A stretch of 44,700 nt of DNA, taken from positions 1 through 44,700 of the forward strand of contig NZ_FNOW01000025.1 in the NCBI RefSeq assembly GCF_900107145.1. The letters are read 5' to 3'. The notes below the pieces were generated by a model. It had not been told where the DNA came from. It was given only the letters and a program-made list of their open reading frames with translations, and ran no database searches. Source of the DNA: Allochromatium warmingii. Its GTDB lineage: Bacteria > Pseudomonadota > Gammaproteobacteria > Chromatiales > Chromatiaceae. Of the stretch, positions 8,195 to 17,624 are shown in pieces (position 1 is the first letter of the stretch; each line of letters starts with the position of its first letter). A program made the translations under genes and the position numbers.

Positions 8195-9004
8195 TTACCC
8201 CTTGAAGATGCGGCTAAATAGGCCCTTTTTCTCTGGATGCAGGAAACGATGTGGCACATCATCGCCTAAATAACGCGCTACCATGTCGCCATAGGCTTGA
8301 CCGGCATCGCTTTCGCGGTCGAGAATGACCGGAATCCCGGCATTGGAGGCACTGAGCACAGCTTTTGATTCGGGAATCACACCAAGTAGCCGCAATGACA
8401 GAATGTCTTGTACATCATCGACACTCAGCATTGCGCCATTGGCCACACGGAGCGGATCATAGCGCGTCAAGAGTAAATATTCGCGAACCGGTTCTTGACC
8501 GGTTTCAGCGCGTTTAGAACGGCTGGATAAAATCCCTAGCATTCGATCCGAATCACGCACCGATGAGACTTCGGGATTAGTCACAACAATCGCATCATCG
8601 GCAAAATACATCGCCATATAAGCGCCGTGCTCAATACCAGCCGGTGAATCACAGACGATAAAATCATAATTATCGGCTAATTCCGTCAGCACGCGCTCAA
8701 CGCCATCTTTGTGCAGCGCATCTTTATCGCGGGTTTGTGACGCCGGTAAAATATAGAGGCTATCGCAGCGTTTATCGCGGATTAGCGCCTGATTGAGCGT
8801 GGATTCGTTGTTAATCACGTTGATAAAATCATACACAACGCGCCTTTCACACCCCATAATCAGATCCAGATTGCGCAGACCGACATCAAAATCGATGACG
8901 ACGGTTCGTTTGCCGCGCTGCGCTAACCCCATTGATAAGGCGGCAGCAGTCGTGGTTTTACCGACCCCACCTTTACCCGAGGTGATCACGATGATTCTTG
9001 CCAA
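8195..9004 (-). CDS. minD: Septum site-determining ATPase MinD
   Basis: MinD is the membrane-bound ATPase that recruits MinC and oscillates with MinE. The deviant Walker A motif SGKGGVGKTT lies at residues 9-18, with DFDVGLRNLDLIMGCERR and CDSPAGIE downstream. The C-terminal amphipathic membrane-targeting helix reads KKGLFSRIFKG. I prefer a TTG start at 9004: it gives MARIIVITSGKGG, nearly identical to E. coli, and sits 8 bases after an AGGAGG. The in-frame GTG at 9010 is only two bases from that site. With the TTG start the protein has 269 residues, against 270 in E. coli. Confidence 0.94.
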   Translation of the reverse strand: MARIIVITSGKGGVGKTTTAAALSMGLAQRGKRTVVIDFDVGLRNLDLIMGCERRVVYDFINVINNESTLNQALIRDKRCDSLYILPASQTRDKDALHKDGVERVLTELADNYDFIVCDSPAGIEHGAYMAMYFADDAIVVTNPEVSSVRDSDRMLGILSSRSKRAETGQEPVREYLLLTRYDPLRVANGAMLSVDDVQDILSLRLLGVIPESKAVLSASNAGIPVILDRESDAGQAYGDMVARYLGDDVPHRFLHPEKKGLFSRIFKG

Positions 9005-9065
9005 GGTCACACCCTCCTGTGGGGGTTCCGCTCCGATTGACGGCGCGGCGGAAAGTCATAAGTTA

Positions 9066-9857
9066 TTACAGTTTTTCGATACGCAGAATGTTGTGATCCA
9101 GAAAAACCTGAACCGGAACTCGGCGCAATTCACTTGGAATTCCTTCGCTGACACGATAATTGCCAGCGATGGAAATTAATTCAGCCTGAAGATCATGGCA
9201 AAAGATGCGTGCTTCCAAATTGCCGCTCATTCCGGCCAGTGCCCGTCCGCGCAAGGTGCCATAAACATGAATATTCCCGTCAGCCATTAATTCAGCCCCG
9301 GAGCTGACTTGCGCAACAATCGATAAATCACCGCCTGCGGCATAAATCCGCTGCCCCGAGCGCACCGGCTTGGTAATCAGCATAAACGCTGAATCCGATT
9401 GCTGCGTCGGCGGATGATCGGCGATGGTCAGTGGCCCAATGGGTTTTGGCGGTGCAGCCGAAGTTTTCGGTTCCGCAGGTGTGCTGGACGCGACCGCGTT
9501 GCGCCGCGTTGGGGCGTCGCGCAAGACCGCTAATTCCAGTGCTTCTGCCGCCGCTGCGTGTTCCCGTGTGCCACCGCGCACCCCAACCGGAATCATGCCA
9601 TAGCTACGCAACAGTCCGATGAGCGGCGCAAGTGCAATGGTCAGTTGGCGTTTGACCAGCTCGCTCAGGTCGATGACCACCGGCGTATGACGGAAAAAAT
9701 CGGGGGCTTTTTCCACTTTAGCGCCCAGCCGCAACGCGAGGGCTTCGAGATCAGCGTCAAAGAGCCGAATCACCGGCAGTGTAAAACTGCTGGTTTTAAG
9801 CTCGAACGCACCGGCACTCTGAGCGGTATGTGCTGAAACAGTCGATTTTTCGGCCAT
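9066..9857 (-). CDS. minC: Septum site-determining protein MinC
   Basis: MinC blocks FtsZ assembly away from midcell. The 263-residue protein has an N-terminal FtsZ-inhibiting domain (about residues 15-115, FELKTSSFTLPVIRL onward), a linker rich in alanine, proline and threonine (about 120-155), and a C-terminal beta-helical MinD-binding domain with RSGQRIYA and the GMSGNLEARIFCH turns. I chose the ATG at 9857, since an in-frame upstream start at 9962 would only add an arginine- and proline-rich stretch unlike the family. It is the first of minC-minD-minE, 55 bases before minD. The region 9858-10003 upstream shows no clear promoter. Confidence 0.92.
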   Translation of the reverse strand: MAEKSTVSAHTAQSAGAFELKTSSFTLPVIRLFDADLEALALRLGAKVEKAPDFFRHTPVVIDLSELVKRQLTIALAPLIGLLRSYGMIPVGVRGGTREHAAAAEALELAVLRDAPTRRNAVASSTPAEPKTSAAPPKPIGPLTIADHPPTQQSDSAFMLITKPVRSGQRIYAAGGDLSIVAQVSSGAELMADGNIHVYGTLRGRALAGMSGNLEARIFCHDLQAELISIAGNYRVSEGIPSELRRVPVQVFLDHNILRIEKL

Positions 9858-10003
9858 GGTGTTGGGCGTGCGCGACAGGCGTGAGTGTGGTCTGCGGCGG
9901 TCGTCAAGTCGCTGCGCGGCGGGCGCATCGAGCCGAACAGCAGCGGGAGCAGGATCGCGCATGGCGCGTTATCCCGTACCCTGACATGGCCGGAGCGCGG
10001 CGC

Positions 10004-10348
10004 TTAACCCGGTGGCCATTGCAGTGGCCGCCCGCCGAGGACGTGCAAATGTAAATGGAACACGGTCTGACCGGCCTCGGCATTGCAGTTAATCACGGTA
10101 CGATAGCCGCGCTCGGCAATGCCCGCCTCACGCGCCACCTGTGCGGCTACGAGCAGCAATTTTCCAAGTAATTCAGCATCTTCGGGGCCAGCGGCATCGA
10201 GCGTCGGAATCGGCTTGCGCGGAATCACCAACAGATGTGTCGGTGCCTGCGGGCTGATGTCACGGAACGCGACCACATCCTCATCTTGATAGACGAGATC
10301 GACGGCGATCTCACCAGAGGCGATTTGGCCAAAAATGGTGTCGGACAC
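10004..10348 (-). CDS. hinT: HIT family purine nucleoside phosphoramidase-like protein
   Basis: The protein has the histidine-triad motif HLHLHV near its C terminus, plus the family segments DTIFGQIASGEI and FRDISPQAPTHLLVIPRK. HinT-type enzymes hydrolyse AMP-lysine and other phosphoramidates; the exact substrate here is unknown. I prefer the GTG at 10348, about ten bases after AAGGA, which gives 114 residues and the usual family start; a TTG at 10366 is also in frame. It lies 48 bases after recR on the same strand and may belong to the dnaX-ybaB-recR transcript. Confidence 0.88.
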   Translation of the reverse strand: MSDTIFGQIASGEIAVDLVYQDEDVVAFRDISPQAPTHLLVIPRKPIPTLDAAGPEDAELLGKLLLVAAQVAREAGIAERGYRTVINCNAEAGQTVFHLHLHVLGGRPLQWPPG

Positions 10349-10396
10349 GAATGGGGTTTCCTTCAATTTAAAGTATGGGCTGGTAGCTGGCCGCTG

Positions 10397-10996
10397 TTAC
10401 ACAACATCCCGCCGCCCGGCGAAGGCCAGCGCCAGCGTGCCGCTGTCGAGATATTCGAGTTCGCCACCCAACGGTACACCCTGTGCAATGCGAGTCACGC
10501 GGATGCCGTACCGCGCTGCACGTTCGGTAATCAACTGCGCGGTGGCGCGGCCTTCAACCGTCGGGCTAATGGCCAAAATGATCTCGGTGATGGCTTCATC
10601 ACGCAGGCGAGTTTCCAGCATGTTCAAGCCGAGTTCATCCGGGCCGATGCCATCGAGCGGCGAGAGTCGCCCACCGAGCACAAAATACTGGCCACGATAA
10701 TCTGTCGCCTGTTCGAGTGCGACCACTTCCGAGGGCTGCTCGACAATGCACAACAGCGCCGCATCGCGCTGTGGATTAGCGCAGAGGGCGCAAAGGTCGT
10801 GTTCAGTCAGGGTACGGCAGCGGGTACAGCGCCGAATGGCAACCATCGCTTCGGCCATCACCCGCGCCAACTGTGCGCCGCCGTCGCGGTCACGCTCTAG
10901 CAAATAAAAAGCGATGCGGCGTGCTGATTTTGGCCCCACGCCCGGCAAGCAGCGTAGGGCGTCGATCAATTGATTCAGCAGCGACCGCTCGCCCAC
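10397..10996 (-). CDS. recR: Recombination mediator RecR
   Basis: RecR acts with RecF and RecO to load RecA at gaps. The 199-residue protein has the N-terminal helix-hairpin-helix (LRCLPGVGPKSARRIAFYLL), a four-cysteine zinc finger (CTRC...CALC, about residues 57-72) and a Toprim domain with the VEQPSEVVALE and GRLSPLDGIGP motifs. The start is GTG at 10996, 16 bases after ybaB. The gene order dnaX-ybaB-recR is conserved across proteobacteria and supports all three calls. Confidence 0.95.
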   Translation of the reverse strand: MGERSLLNQLIDALRCLPGVGPKSARRIAFYLLERDRDGGAQLARVMAEAMVAIRRCTRCRTLTEHDLCALCANPQRDAALLCIVEQPSEVVALEQATDYRGQYFVLGGRLSPLDGIGPDELGLNMLETRLRDEAITEIILAISPTVEGRATAQLITERAARYGIRVTRIAQGVPLGGELEYLDSGTLALAFAGRRDVV

Positions 10997-11012
10997 GCGC
11001 CACCCGTTTGGG

Positions 11013-11342
11013 TTATGACCAGGGCAGCTTCATGCCCGGCGGCAGCGGCATTCCGGCGGTCAGCTCGCTCATGGTCTCTTTGGCTTTTTCGGCGATGCGC
11101 TGACTGGCGGCATTGATCGCGGCGGTAATCAGGTCTTCGAGCATCTCTTTATCATCGCTCATCAGCGATGGGTCGATCTCAACGCGCTTGGCCTGATGCT
11201 GGCCAGTGAGCGTGACCTTGACCAGACCGCCGCCGGCCTCGCCGATGGTTTCTTCTTGCGCCAGACGCGCCTGCGCCTGCTGCATGTCTTCTTGCATCTT
11301 CTGCGCCTGCTTGAGCAGACCACCTAGACCAGGTGCCTTCAT
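11013..11342 (-). CDS. ybaB: Nucleoid-associated protein, YbaB/EbfC family
   Basis: The 109-residue protein has the family pattern: an N-terminal coiled-coil helix rich in glutamine ([19 protein letters not shown]), a beta-sheet centre ([19 protein letters not shown]) and a C-terminal helix with [14 protein letters not shown]. YbaB dimers bind DNA in a tweezer-like fold. It lies between dnaX and recR, its usual position. The 116 bases between it and dnaX show no other gene. Confidence 0.93.
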   Translation of the reverse strand: MKAPGLGGLLKQAQKMQEDMQQAQARLAQEETIGEAGGGLVKVTLTGQHQAKRVEIDPSLMSDDKEMLEDLITAAINAASQRIAEKAKETMSELTAGMPLPPGMKLPWS

Positions 11343-11458
11343 AACTTGTGCTACCTCAAGAGTGATGATACGCGCCCGCTGCTGCTGGCGCTTGGATGCG
11401 ACCGATCAAATCGGTGAGCGAATCCTGCCTAAAAATTGGATCGGCTGTGTTTTATGTT

Positions 11459-13084
11459 TTAGTCACCGAGCGGACGAATGCTCCCCGGTGCCCAATCCGC
11501 CTCAAACGTCTCGCGCAGAGCGCGGGCGACTGAATCGGCTTCGAGCTGTTCAACAGCCGTATGCTGACGAACGACGGCTTCGCGGGTTTGGCGTTGCGCG
11601 ATGGTTTCCTGTTCGGGATGCGCAATCTTGATCTCTAGCTCAATGGTCTGCCCGAGCGCCTGTTCAATGCCGCTCTTGAGCCGATTCAAGGTCATATTGG
11701 TGCGTAGCCCGGCGGTCGATGGGTCAAGATCGAGCCGCAAACGTCCGGCACTGAACTCGCGAAAAGCGCAGTTAGTCGCTAACTGATTAGCAAGGCCGCC
11801 GAGGGACGACAAGCGCCCGACCAGTTGCCGCCAGTCATCGGCATTGTCGAGCTTCATCGGGCCGGCGGCAGGTTCCGATGGGGTCGGCGTGCGCGTCACT
11901 GGTGCTGATGTAACTACTACCGCTGCTGGCGCGTGCGCGGGCGATGCGGAAGCTGAGGTTAAAACCGCCGCCGATTCCCGTCGGAGCAGTGCGGCATCGG
12001 TCGCCGGACGAAACGCCAGCGCCCGCAATAGCACCATTTCCAGTCCGCCGCGTGGATCGGGCGCAAGCGGTAAATCCTGCTGTCCGGTCAGCGCAACCTG
12101 ATAAAACAGTTGCACATCTTCCGGCGCAAGCTGCGTAGCCAGTGCCAGCAATCGGGCGCGGTCGGGATCATCTGCCGCGAGCGTGGTCGGCACCTGTTGG
12201 ATCAGCGCCAGCTGATGTAACAAGCCGATCAACTCGCGCAGTAATTCGGCAAAATCAGGTGTCATCGCTGCCACTCGCGCCACTGCGTCGAGCACCGCCG
12301 CGCCATCACCTGCCGCGAGCGCATCGAGAATATCCAGCGCCAAATCCCCGCTTACCGTGCCGAGCATGGCGCGGGTTTCGGCTTCAATCACGCGCCCACC
12401 GCCGAAGGCAATTGCCTGATCGAGCAAACTGAGCGCATCGCGCAAACTGCCATCAGCGGCCCGCGCCAGCAGCGGCAGCGCATTCGGCTCGAATGCTAAC
12501 CCCTCTTGCTGCAACACATAGGTCAGGCGGTCGGCAATCTCGCCGGGCAATAAACGGCGCAAATTGAGCTGCAAACACCGCGAGAGCACCGTAACTGGAA
12601 TTTTTTGCGGATCGGTGGTCGCCAACAAAAATTTCACATGTGGCGGCGGCTCTTCGAGCGTTTTGAGCAGCGCGTTAAAACTATGCCCCGAAAACATGTG
12701 TACCTCGTCGATCAGGTACACCTTAAACCGTGCCCGCGCTGGCGCGTAAGGAACGTTTTCGAGTAGCTCGCGGGTTTGGTCAACTTTGGTGCGCGAGGCG
12801 GCATCGACTTCGAGCAGATCAACAAAACGTCCGCTGTCGATCTCGCGGCACGCCGCACACACCCCGCACGGATGCGAGCTAATACCCTGTTCGCAGTTGA
12901 GTGCCTTCGACAGAATCCGCGCCAGCGTGGTTTTGCCGACGCCACGGGTGCCGGTGAACAGATAGGCGTGATGGAGTTGATCGCGGTCGAGCGCGTTAGA
13001 TAACGCACGCACGACATGCTGTTGCCCGACCATATCGTCGAACGACCGAGGACGCCATTTACGGGCAAGTACTTGATAAGACAT
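11459..13084 (-). CDS. dnaX: DNA polymerase III subunits gamma and tau
   Basis: DnaX is the ATPase of the clamp loader. The 541-residue protein has the conserved start SYQVLARKWRPRSFDDMVGQ, Walker A in GTRGVGKTT (about residues 45-53), a four-cysteine zinc module (C...CGVCAAC, about 64-79), Walker B with LIDEVHMFS and the sensor segment LLATTDPQKIPVTVLSRC. After the ATPase comes a proline/alanine/threonine linker (about 375-410) and a tau-like C-terminal part. It is somewhat shorter than E. coli tau. I did not establish whether a programmed frameshift makes a gamma form. The SRP RNA gene lies directly upstream. Confidence 0.95.
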   Translation of the reverse strand: MSYQVLARKWRPRSFDDMVGQQHVVRALSNALDRDQLHHAYLFTGTRGVGKTTLARILSKALNCEQGISSHPCGVCAACREIDSGRFVDLLEVDAASRTKVDQTRELLENVPYAPARARFKVYLIDEVHMFSGHSFNALLKTLEEPPPHVKFLLATTDPQKIPVTVLSRCLQLNLRRLLPGEIADRLTYVLQQEGLAFEPNALPLLARAADGSLRDALSLLDQAIAFGGGRVIEAETRAMLGTVSGDLALDILDALAAGDGAAVLDAVARVAAMTPDFAELLRELIGLLHQLALIQQVPTTLAADDPDRARLLALATQLAPEDVQLFYQVALTGQQDLPLAPDPRGGLEMVLLRALAFRPATDAALLRRESAAVLTSASASPAHAPAAVVVTSAPVTRTPTPSEPAAGPMKLDNADDWRQLVGRLSSLGGLANQLATNCAFREFSAGRLRLDLDPSTAGLRTNMTLNRLKSGIEQALGQTIELEIKIAHPEQETIAQRQTREAVVRQHTAVEQLEADSVARALRETFEADWAPGSIRPLGD

Positions 13085-13161
13085 GGCGCGATTATATCAG
13101 TCCGAACTTGGACAGCGGGCGCGGAATCGCGGGGGGAATAGAGGCCGGATGGCAACGATTG

Positions 13162-13276
13162 GGTGGCAACCTACACCAGCCACACCCCGGCACCCGATTC
13201 CACCGCTGCGGCTGCTCCCTTCCGGGCCTGACCGGGTTCACGGTTTCACGTTGCGAGGGGACCGATGCAGGCCACC
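13162..13276 (-). ncRNA. ffs: Bacterial SRP 4.5S RNA
   Basis: The minus strand carries the SRP RNA core: GGTCAGGCCCGGAAGG followed by GAGCAGCC, the tetraloop and Ffh-binding helix. The ends pair: GGTGGC at 13276-13271 with GCCACC at 13167-13162, continued by CTGCA with TGTAG. This gives a hairpin RNA of about 115 nt, the length of the E. coli RNA. It binds Ffh to target membrane proteins. Its position just upstream of dnaX is common in proteobacteria. Ends are set by pairing and may be off by a few bases. The 126 bases between it and pyrD hold no recognisable gene. Confidence 0.93.
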
Positions 13277-13402
13277 ATGACGCTCACTCGGCGACCGACG
13301 GCCAGCCAAAGTGAGCGCGAAGCGTAGCAGAGACCGACGGGGAACACAAATCTCAGCCGCTTGACTGCCATTGGTGCTCAACAATGGGGCCAGAGTATGC
13401 GA

Positions 13403-14431
13403 TCAAAGCGCCCGCAATAGTTCGCGCACCAGGCGCGGGCCGCGATAAATCAGGCCGGTATACAGTTGGATCAGATCGGCACCGGCGGCGAGCTTGGCGC
13501 GTGCGCCCTCGGGATCGAGAATGCCACCGACGCCGATGATGACGGGCGCGGGGCCGACCGCCGAGCGCACCTGCGCAAGCAGTTCGGTCGAGCGCGACAG
13601 CAGCGGGCGACCCGATAATCCACCGCTCAGGCCCTCGGTAGAGCTGATGAGACCATCAAAACAAATCGTGGTGTTGGTGAGAATCAGCCCGCTGGCTCCG
13701 GCGGCGAGTGCCGCTTGCGCACACGCAATAGCCTCATCTTCAGCCAGATCGGGGGCTAACTTGACCAGCAGTGGCCGCGGACGACTCAGGCGCTGATTGG
13801 GCTGTTGAATGGCATCGAGAATGCGGACGACCTCATCGACCCGTTGTAGATCGCGCAAGCCGGGGGTGTTCGGGCTGGAGATGTTGACGACGACATAATC
13901 GGCCAGCTCGCCTAATTGCTCAAAACTGTGGCGATAGTCGGCAGCGGCCTGTTCAGCCGGTGTAATTTTGGATTTGCCGAGATTGATGCCGAGCGGGATT
14001 TCAGGCAGACCGCGTGCGCGGAGCCGCTGGAGCCGTCGCGCCATCGCCGCCGCGCCGTCGTTATTAAAACCCATGCGGTTGATGAGGGCATCATCGGCGG
14101 TGAGGCGGAACAGACGCGGACGCGGATTGCCGGGCTGCGGATGCGCGGTGACGGTGCCGACCTCGACGAACCCGAAGCCGAGTGCTTGCCAAGCGGGAAC
14201 CGCTTCGCCCTGTTTATCTAGCCCAGCGGCCAGACCGACGGGATTGGGAAAGCGCAAGCCCATCACGTCCCGCGCCAGCGTCGGACGGCGGGCGCTATCG
14301 TGTGGCGGCAGTCGCCCATCGAACAGCGCCGACCAGCGGGCAAGCAGACCGAGGGTGAGGTTGTGGGCGCGTTCGGGATCGAGTTTGAACAAAAGGGCGC
14401 GAGTGAGTGGCCAGGGTGGGGTCATCAGCAT
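13403..14431 (-). CDS. pyrD: Dihydroorotate dehydrogenase (quinone), class 2
   Basis: PyrD oxidises dihydroorotate to orotate at the membrane with quinone as acceptor, in pyrimidine synthesis. The 342-residue protein has the class 2 N-terminal extension (residues 1-45, LTRALLFKLDPERAHNLTL), then FMN-binding and catalytic motifs: NPVGLAAGLDK, FGFVEVGTV, INRMGFNNDG, the catalytic serine region VVNISSPNTPGLR, VKLAPDL, ILTNTT and VGGILD. The start at 14431 is an ATG; a second ATG two codons on is equally possible. No neighbour shares the pathway. Confidence 0.95.
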   Translation of the reverse strand: MLMTPPWPLTRALLFKLDPERAHNLTLGLLARWSALFDGRLPPHDSARRPTLARDVMGLRFPNPVGLAAGLDKQGEAVPAWQALGFGFVEVGTVTAHPQPGNPRPRLFRLTADDALINRMGFNNDGAAAMARRLQRLRARGLPEIPLGINLGKSKITPAEQAAADYRHSFEQLGELADYVVVNISSPNTPGLRDLQRVDEVVRILDAIQQPNQRLSRPRPLLVKLAPDLAEDEAIACAQAALAAGASGLILTNTTICFDGLISSTEGLSGGLSGRPLLSRSTELLAQVRSAVGPAPVIIGVGGILDPEGARAKLAAGADLIQLYTGLIYRGPRLVRELLRAL

Positions 14432-14469
14432 CAGAAGCGTGATTCCTGTGGTGGGAGCGGGGAAAATTG

Positions 14470-14580
14470 AGACAGGATTAACAGGATCATTCAGGATGAA
14501 CAGGATTTTTAATAAGATGATTGATATGCAATTTTTGTTATTAAAATCCTGTCAATCTTGAATCATCCTGTTAATCCTGT
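14470..14580. repeat. Family B hairpin repeat (ACAGGAT units), pyrD-kinase spacer
   Basis: The left arm reads GACAGGATTAACAGGAT and goes on in 9-10 base steps ending AGGAT or GGATT. The right arm is its reverse complement, ending TTAATCCTGT, with a central A/T-rich loop. The last codons and the TAA stop of the kinase gene lie inside the right arm. Other copies are at 28708 and 33127. Confidence 0.85.
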
Positions 14581-17500
14581 CGAATATCCCGCACCGTCTC
14601 TAACATCGCCAACGCTTCGGTAAACTGCAATCCCTCTAATGCCACTGCCAGCGTCTGCGTTGTCTGCTCGCCATACACCGCCAGCAATTCCGCTTCTAAT
14701 TCTGTAAATAATCGCCGCGCCGCTTGCGGGCGATTGGCGCTCAATGCCGCCCGCAATTGCTGGAGCTTATCGCTGTCTACTTGGGTGCTATCAGCCAGCG
14801 ACGGCACGGTCGATAGCACGGACGCCTCACCTAAATAAGCGGTCAGCGTCTGGCGTAATTGCTCAAAACAGGCGCGAAGTTGCGTCGAATGCGCGGTTAA
14901 CAGCGCCGGATCAACGGCATTTTCCGCTTTGAGTGCCGCTTCAAGTACGCCCGCAAGCTCGGCTAATTCCAATGCGCCGAGATTCGCTGCCGCGCCGCGC
15001 AAACCGTGCAGCCGCGCCGCTGCGCTCATCAGTGCGCCGTTGGATAAATCTGCTGCAATCAAGCGTGGTAGATCGCCAATGTCCGTTAAAAAACGACACA
15101 GCAAGCGCCGTGCGAGACCCAAATCGCCCTGCGTTAATTGTTGCAAGCGATTGGGATCAATGCCCGGAATGTGCAGTAACGCGGCTGTAACTGTCGCCGA
15201 ATCTGATATCTGTGCCGACGCGAGCGGACACGCTGGAGCCGTGATTGCTTGACCGGCCCAGCGTTCCAGAATTGCCACTAATGCTTCCAGCTCGACTGGC
15301 TTAGCTAAAAAATCATTACAACCGGCTTCGCGGGTGCGCTGCTGTTCGTCGCGGAGCACGCCTGCACTGAGCGCAATCACCGGCAAATCCTGCAAACCCA
15401 ATTCGTGCCGGATTGCCAGTGTCGCCCGCAGGCCATCGAGCACCGGCATTTGCACATCCATCAACACGACATCGAAGGCGTGCGCATCGCGGCGCAACAG
15501 TTCGAGCGCCTCAGCTCCGTGGAGTGCAGTGGTCGCATGTGCGCCTTCCAACCGCAATAACTGTGCGACCACATCGAGATTCAGCCGGTTATCATCGACC
15601 GTCAACACGCGCAAACCGCCGAGCCTCATGCCGCGTGGTCGCTGTACCGGCGCGGTGGGTGCTGCTGTCTCGGCGATCTCAGTGGGCGCGGTGGGCGCGG
15701 TTCGCGCCAGCGTCAATTCAAACCAAAATAAACTGCCCTCACCGGCATGGCTTTCAACACCAATCGTGCCGCCCATCAGTTCGACTAGCCGTTTGCTGAT
15801 CGATAACCCTAGCCCAGTGCCGCCGTAGCGCCGCGCAATGCTGGCATCAGCTTGCGTAAACGGGGTGAACAGATGCGCTTGCGTCTCCGGTGCAATGCCA
15901 ATGCCGCTGTCTTGTACGGCAAATAGTAAACAGGCGTGTTCTGCGGTGAGTGAGAGCGGCTCGATCCACAGCCGTACCGTCCCCTGTTCGGTGAACTTGA
16001 TCGCGTTACTGACCAGATTGGTCAAAATTTGCTCCAGCCGCAGTGGATCGGTGAGCACCTGACCGACGAACTCAGGTGGCGGAACAATCGCCAGTGTCAG
16101 ACCTTTGCCCCGTGCGGCGTCGCCCTGAATCGCTTCGATGCGCTTTAACACGGTCGCTAACTGACAGGGGCGCACTTCAATAGCGATCTGATTGGCCTCG
16201 ATCTTGGCGAGATCGAGAATATCGTTGCTGATTTGCAGCATCGTATGTCCAGCGAGCCGGATGTGCTGCACCAGCGCACACTGCTCCGGCGGCAGTTCGG
16301 CCTGCTCTAATACCTGAGTTAAGCCAATCACGGCATTGAGCGGCGTGCGCAGTTCGTGGCTCATGTGCGCCAGAAAATCACTTTTGGCTAGGGTCGCGGC
16401 TTCGGCGGCAAGCTTGGCTTCCAGCAGCGCCTGTTCAGTCTGTTTACGTTCGGTGATGTCGCTGGCCAGCCCGTCAACAATGACTTCATCATCGAGCACG
16501 CGGCGCTGAATCGACCGATCACGTAGCCAGCGCCACGCACCGGAGCGCGTGCGGATGCGATATTCGAGATCAAAGGGCGTGCCCTGCTCAAACGCCCGCA
16601 GTGCAGTTTGAATGCGTGGTTGATCGTCAGGATGAATCAAACGCGACCACAAAAAGGGATCGGCTTGCAAGTCGGCGAGCCGATAGCCGAACACGACTTC
16701 AACCTGAATTGACCAAAACAGCCCGCCGCGTTTATCCGAAAACGAATAAACGATATCTGGCGAGCCTTCGACTAAACTGCGATAGCGTTCTTCACTCTCG
16801 CGCAGGGCGCGGGCGGCACGTTTGCGCTCGCTGACATCGCGCGTAGTGCTGATAAAAACGTTGCGTCCGTTGATCTGTGCGCCCTGAATGCTGACTTCAG
16901 CGTCATAGAGACTGCCGTCTTTGCGACGGTGGCGCGTGAGAATGAGTTGATTGACCGAGAGCGGATCGGCAAAGCCAGCGCAGATGTCGGCTTCGGTTAA
17001 GTCGGCATCAACATCCCACGAATGCAGCGTCAGTAATTCCGTGTGGCTATAGCCGAGCAGTTCGGCAAAGCGGGCGTTGGCTTCAATCAGCCGATGTTCA
17101 GCGTTGAAAATTGCCACACCATCGCGGGAATGCTCAATCAGCGCCCGTCGCCATTCGGCTTCATTGATAAGCGCCAGTTGTGCGGTTTTTTCAACGCTCG
17201 TATCGTGCCAAACGGCGACAAAGCACGGACGACCATCGAGCTGGGCGAGTTGAATGCCAACCTGCACATCGAGAATCCGCCCATCTTTGCAGCGGTGGCG
17301 GTTGTCAATGCGAACGCGCCCATGCTTTTTAACCCAGCCCTGTAAATTAGCGCGAATGGTTGTTTCGTCTAGGTCAACCTGAATCTCCATCAACGAGCGG
17401 CCAACTAATTCCTCGCGGGTATAGCCGAGCAGACGGCAAGCGGTATCGTTGACTTCGATAAAGTGGAGGGTTTCGGCATCGACCAGTTCAATGGCATCAC

Positions 17501-17624
17501 CGGCCTGATTGAAGATCAGACGATAGAGTTCATCGCGTTCGCGCAACGCTTCGCGGATATCGGGCGGTGCGCTATGGCCCGAGGCGGGTGGGGAGTGCTC
17601 CTCGGGGGTTTTGGCTCTATCCAT
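14571..17624 (-). CDS. Hybrid sensor histidine kinase with three PAS domains, receiver and Hpt
   Basis: This protein of 1017 residues is a multistep phosphorelay kinase. Counting from the ATG at 17624: PAS domains at about 30-143, 158-268 and 278-398; a HisKA domain with phospho-accepting His423 in MSHELRTPLNAVIG; a HATPase domain with NLVSNAIKF, DSGIGI and GTGLGLSI; a receiver domain at about 672-790 with Asp723 in VVLMDVQMPVLDG and lysine in FLAKPVE; and a C-terminal Hpt domain with His873 in LHGLRGAAANLGA. No transmembrane segment is evident, so it is probably cytoplasmic. An upstream in-frame ATG at 17705 would add 27 residues. The stop codon falls within a family B repeat, so the last residues may be repeat-derived. 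No response regulator lies nearby and the signal is unknown. Confidence 0.9.
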   Translation of the reverse strand: MDRAKTPEEHSPPASGHSAPPDIREALRERDELYRLIFNQAGDAIELVDAETLHFIEVNDTACRLLGYTREELVGRSLMEIQVDLDETTIRANLQGWVKKHGRVRIDNRHRCKDGRILDVQVGIQLAQLDGRPCFVAVWHDTSVEKTAQLALINEAEWRRALIEHSRDGVAIFNAEHRLIEANARFAELLGYSHTELLTLHSWDVDADLTEADICAGFADPLSVNQLILTRHRRKDGSLYDAEVSIQGAQINGRNVFISTTRDVSERKRAARALRESEERYRSLVEGSPDIVYSFSDKRGGLFWSIQVEVVFGYRLADLQADPFLWSRLIHPDDQPRIQTALRAFEQGTPFDLEYRIRTRSGAWRWLRDRSIQRRVLDDEVIVDGLASDITERKQTEQALLEAKLAAEAATLAKSDFLAHMSHELRTPLNAVIGLTQVLEQAELPPEQCALVQHIRLAGHTMLQISNDILDLAKIEANQIAIEVRPCQLATVLKRIEAIQGDAARGKGLTLAIVPPPEFVGQVLTDPLRLEQILTNLVSNAIKFTEQGTVRLWIEPLSLTAEHACLLFAVQDSGIGIAPETQAHLFTPFTQADASIARRYGGTGLGLSISKRLVELMGGTIGVESHAGEGSLFWFELTLARTAPTAPTEIAETAAPTAPVQRPRGMRLGGLRVLTVDDNRLNLDVVAQLLRLEGAHATTALHGAEALELLRRDAHAFDVVLMDVQMPVLDGLRATLAIRHELGLQDLPVIALSAGVLRDEQQRTREAGCNDFLAKPVELEALVAILERWAGQAITAPACPLASAQISDSATVTAALLHIPGIDPNRLQQLTQGDLGLARRLLCRFLTDIGDLPRLIAADLSNGALMSAAARLHGLRGAAANLGALELAELAGVLEAALKAENAVDPALLTAHSTQLRACFEQLRQTLTAYLGEASVLSTVPSLADSTQVDSDKLQQLRAALSANRPQAARRLFTELEAELLAVYGEQTTQTLAVALEGLQFTEALAMLETVRDIRQD

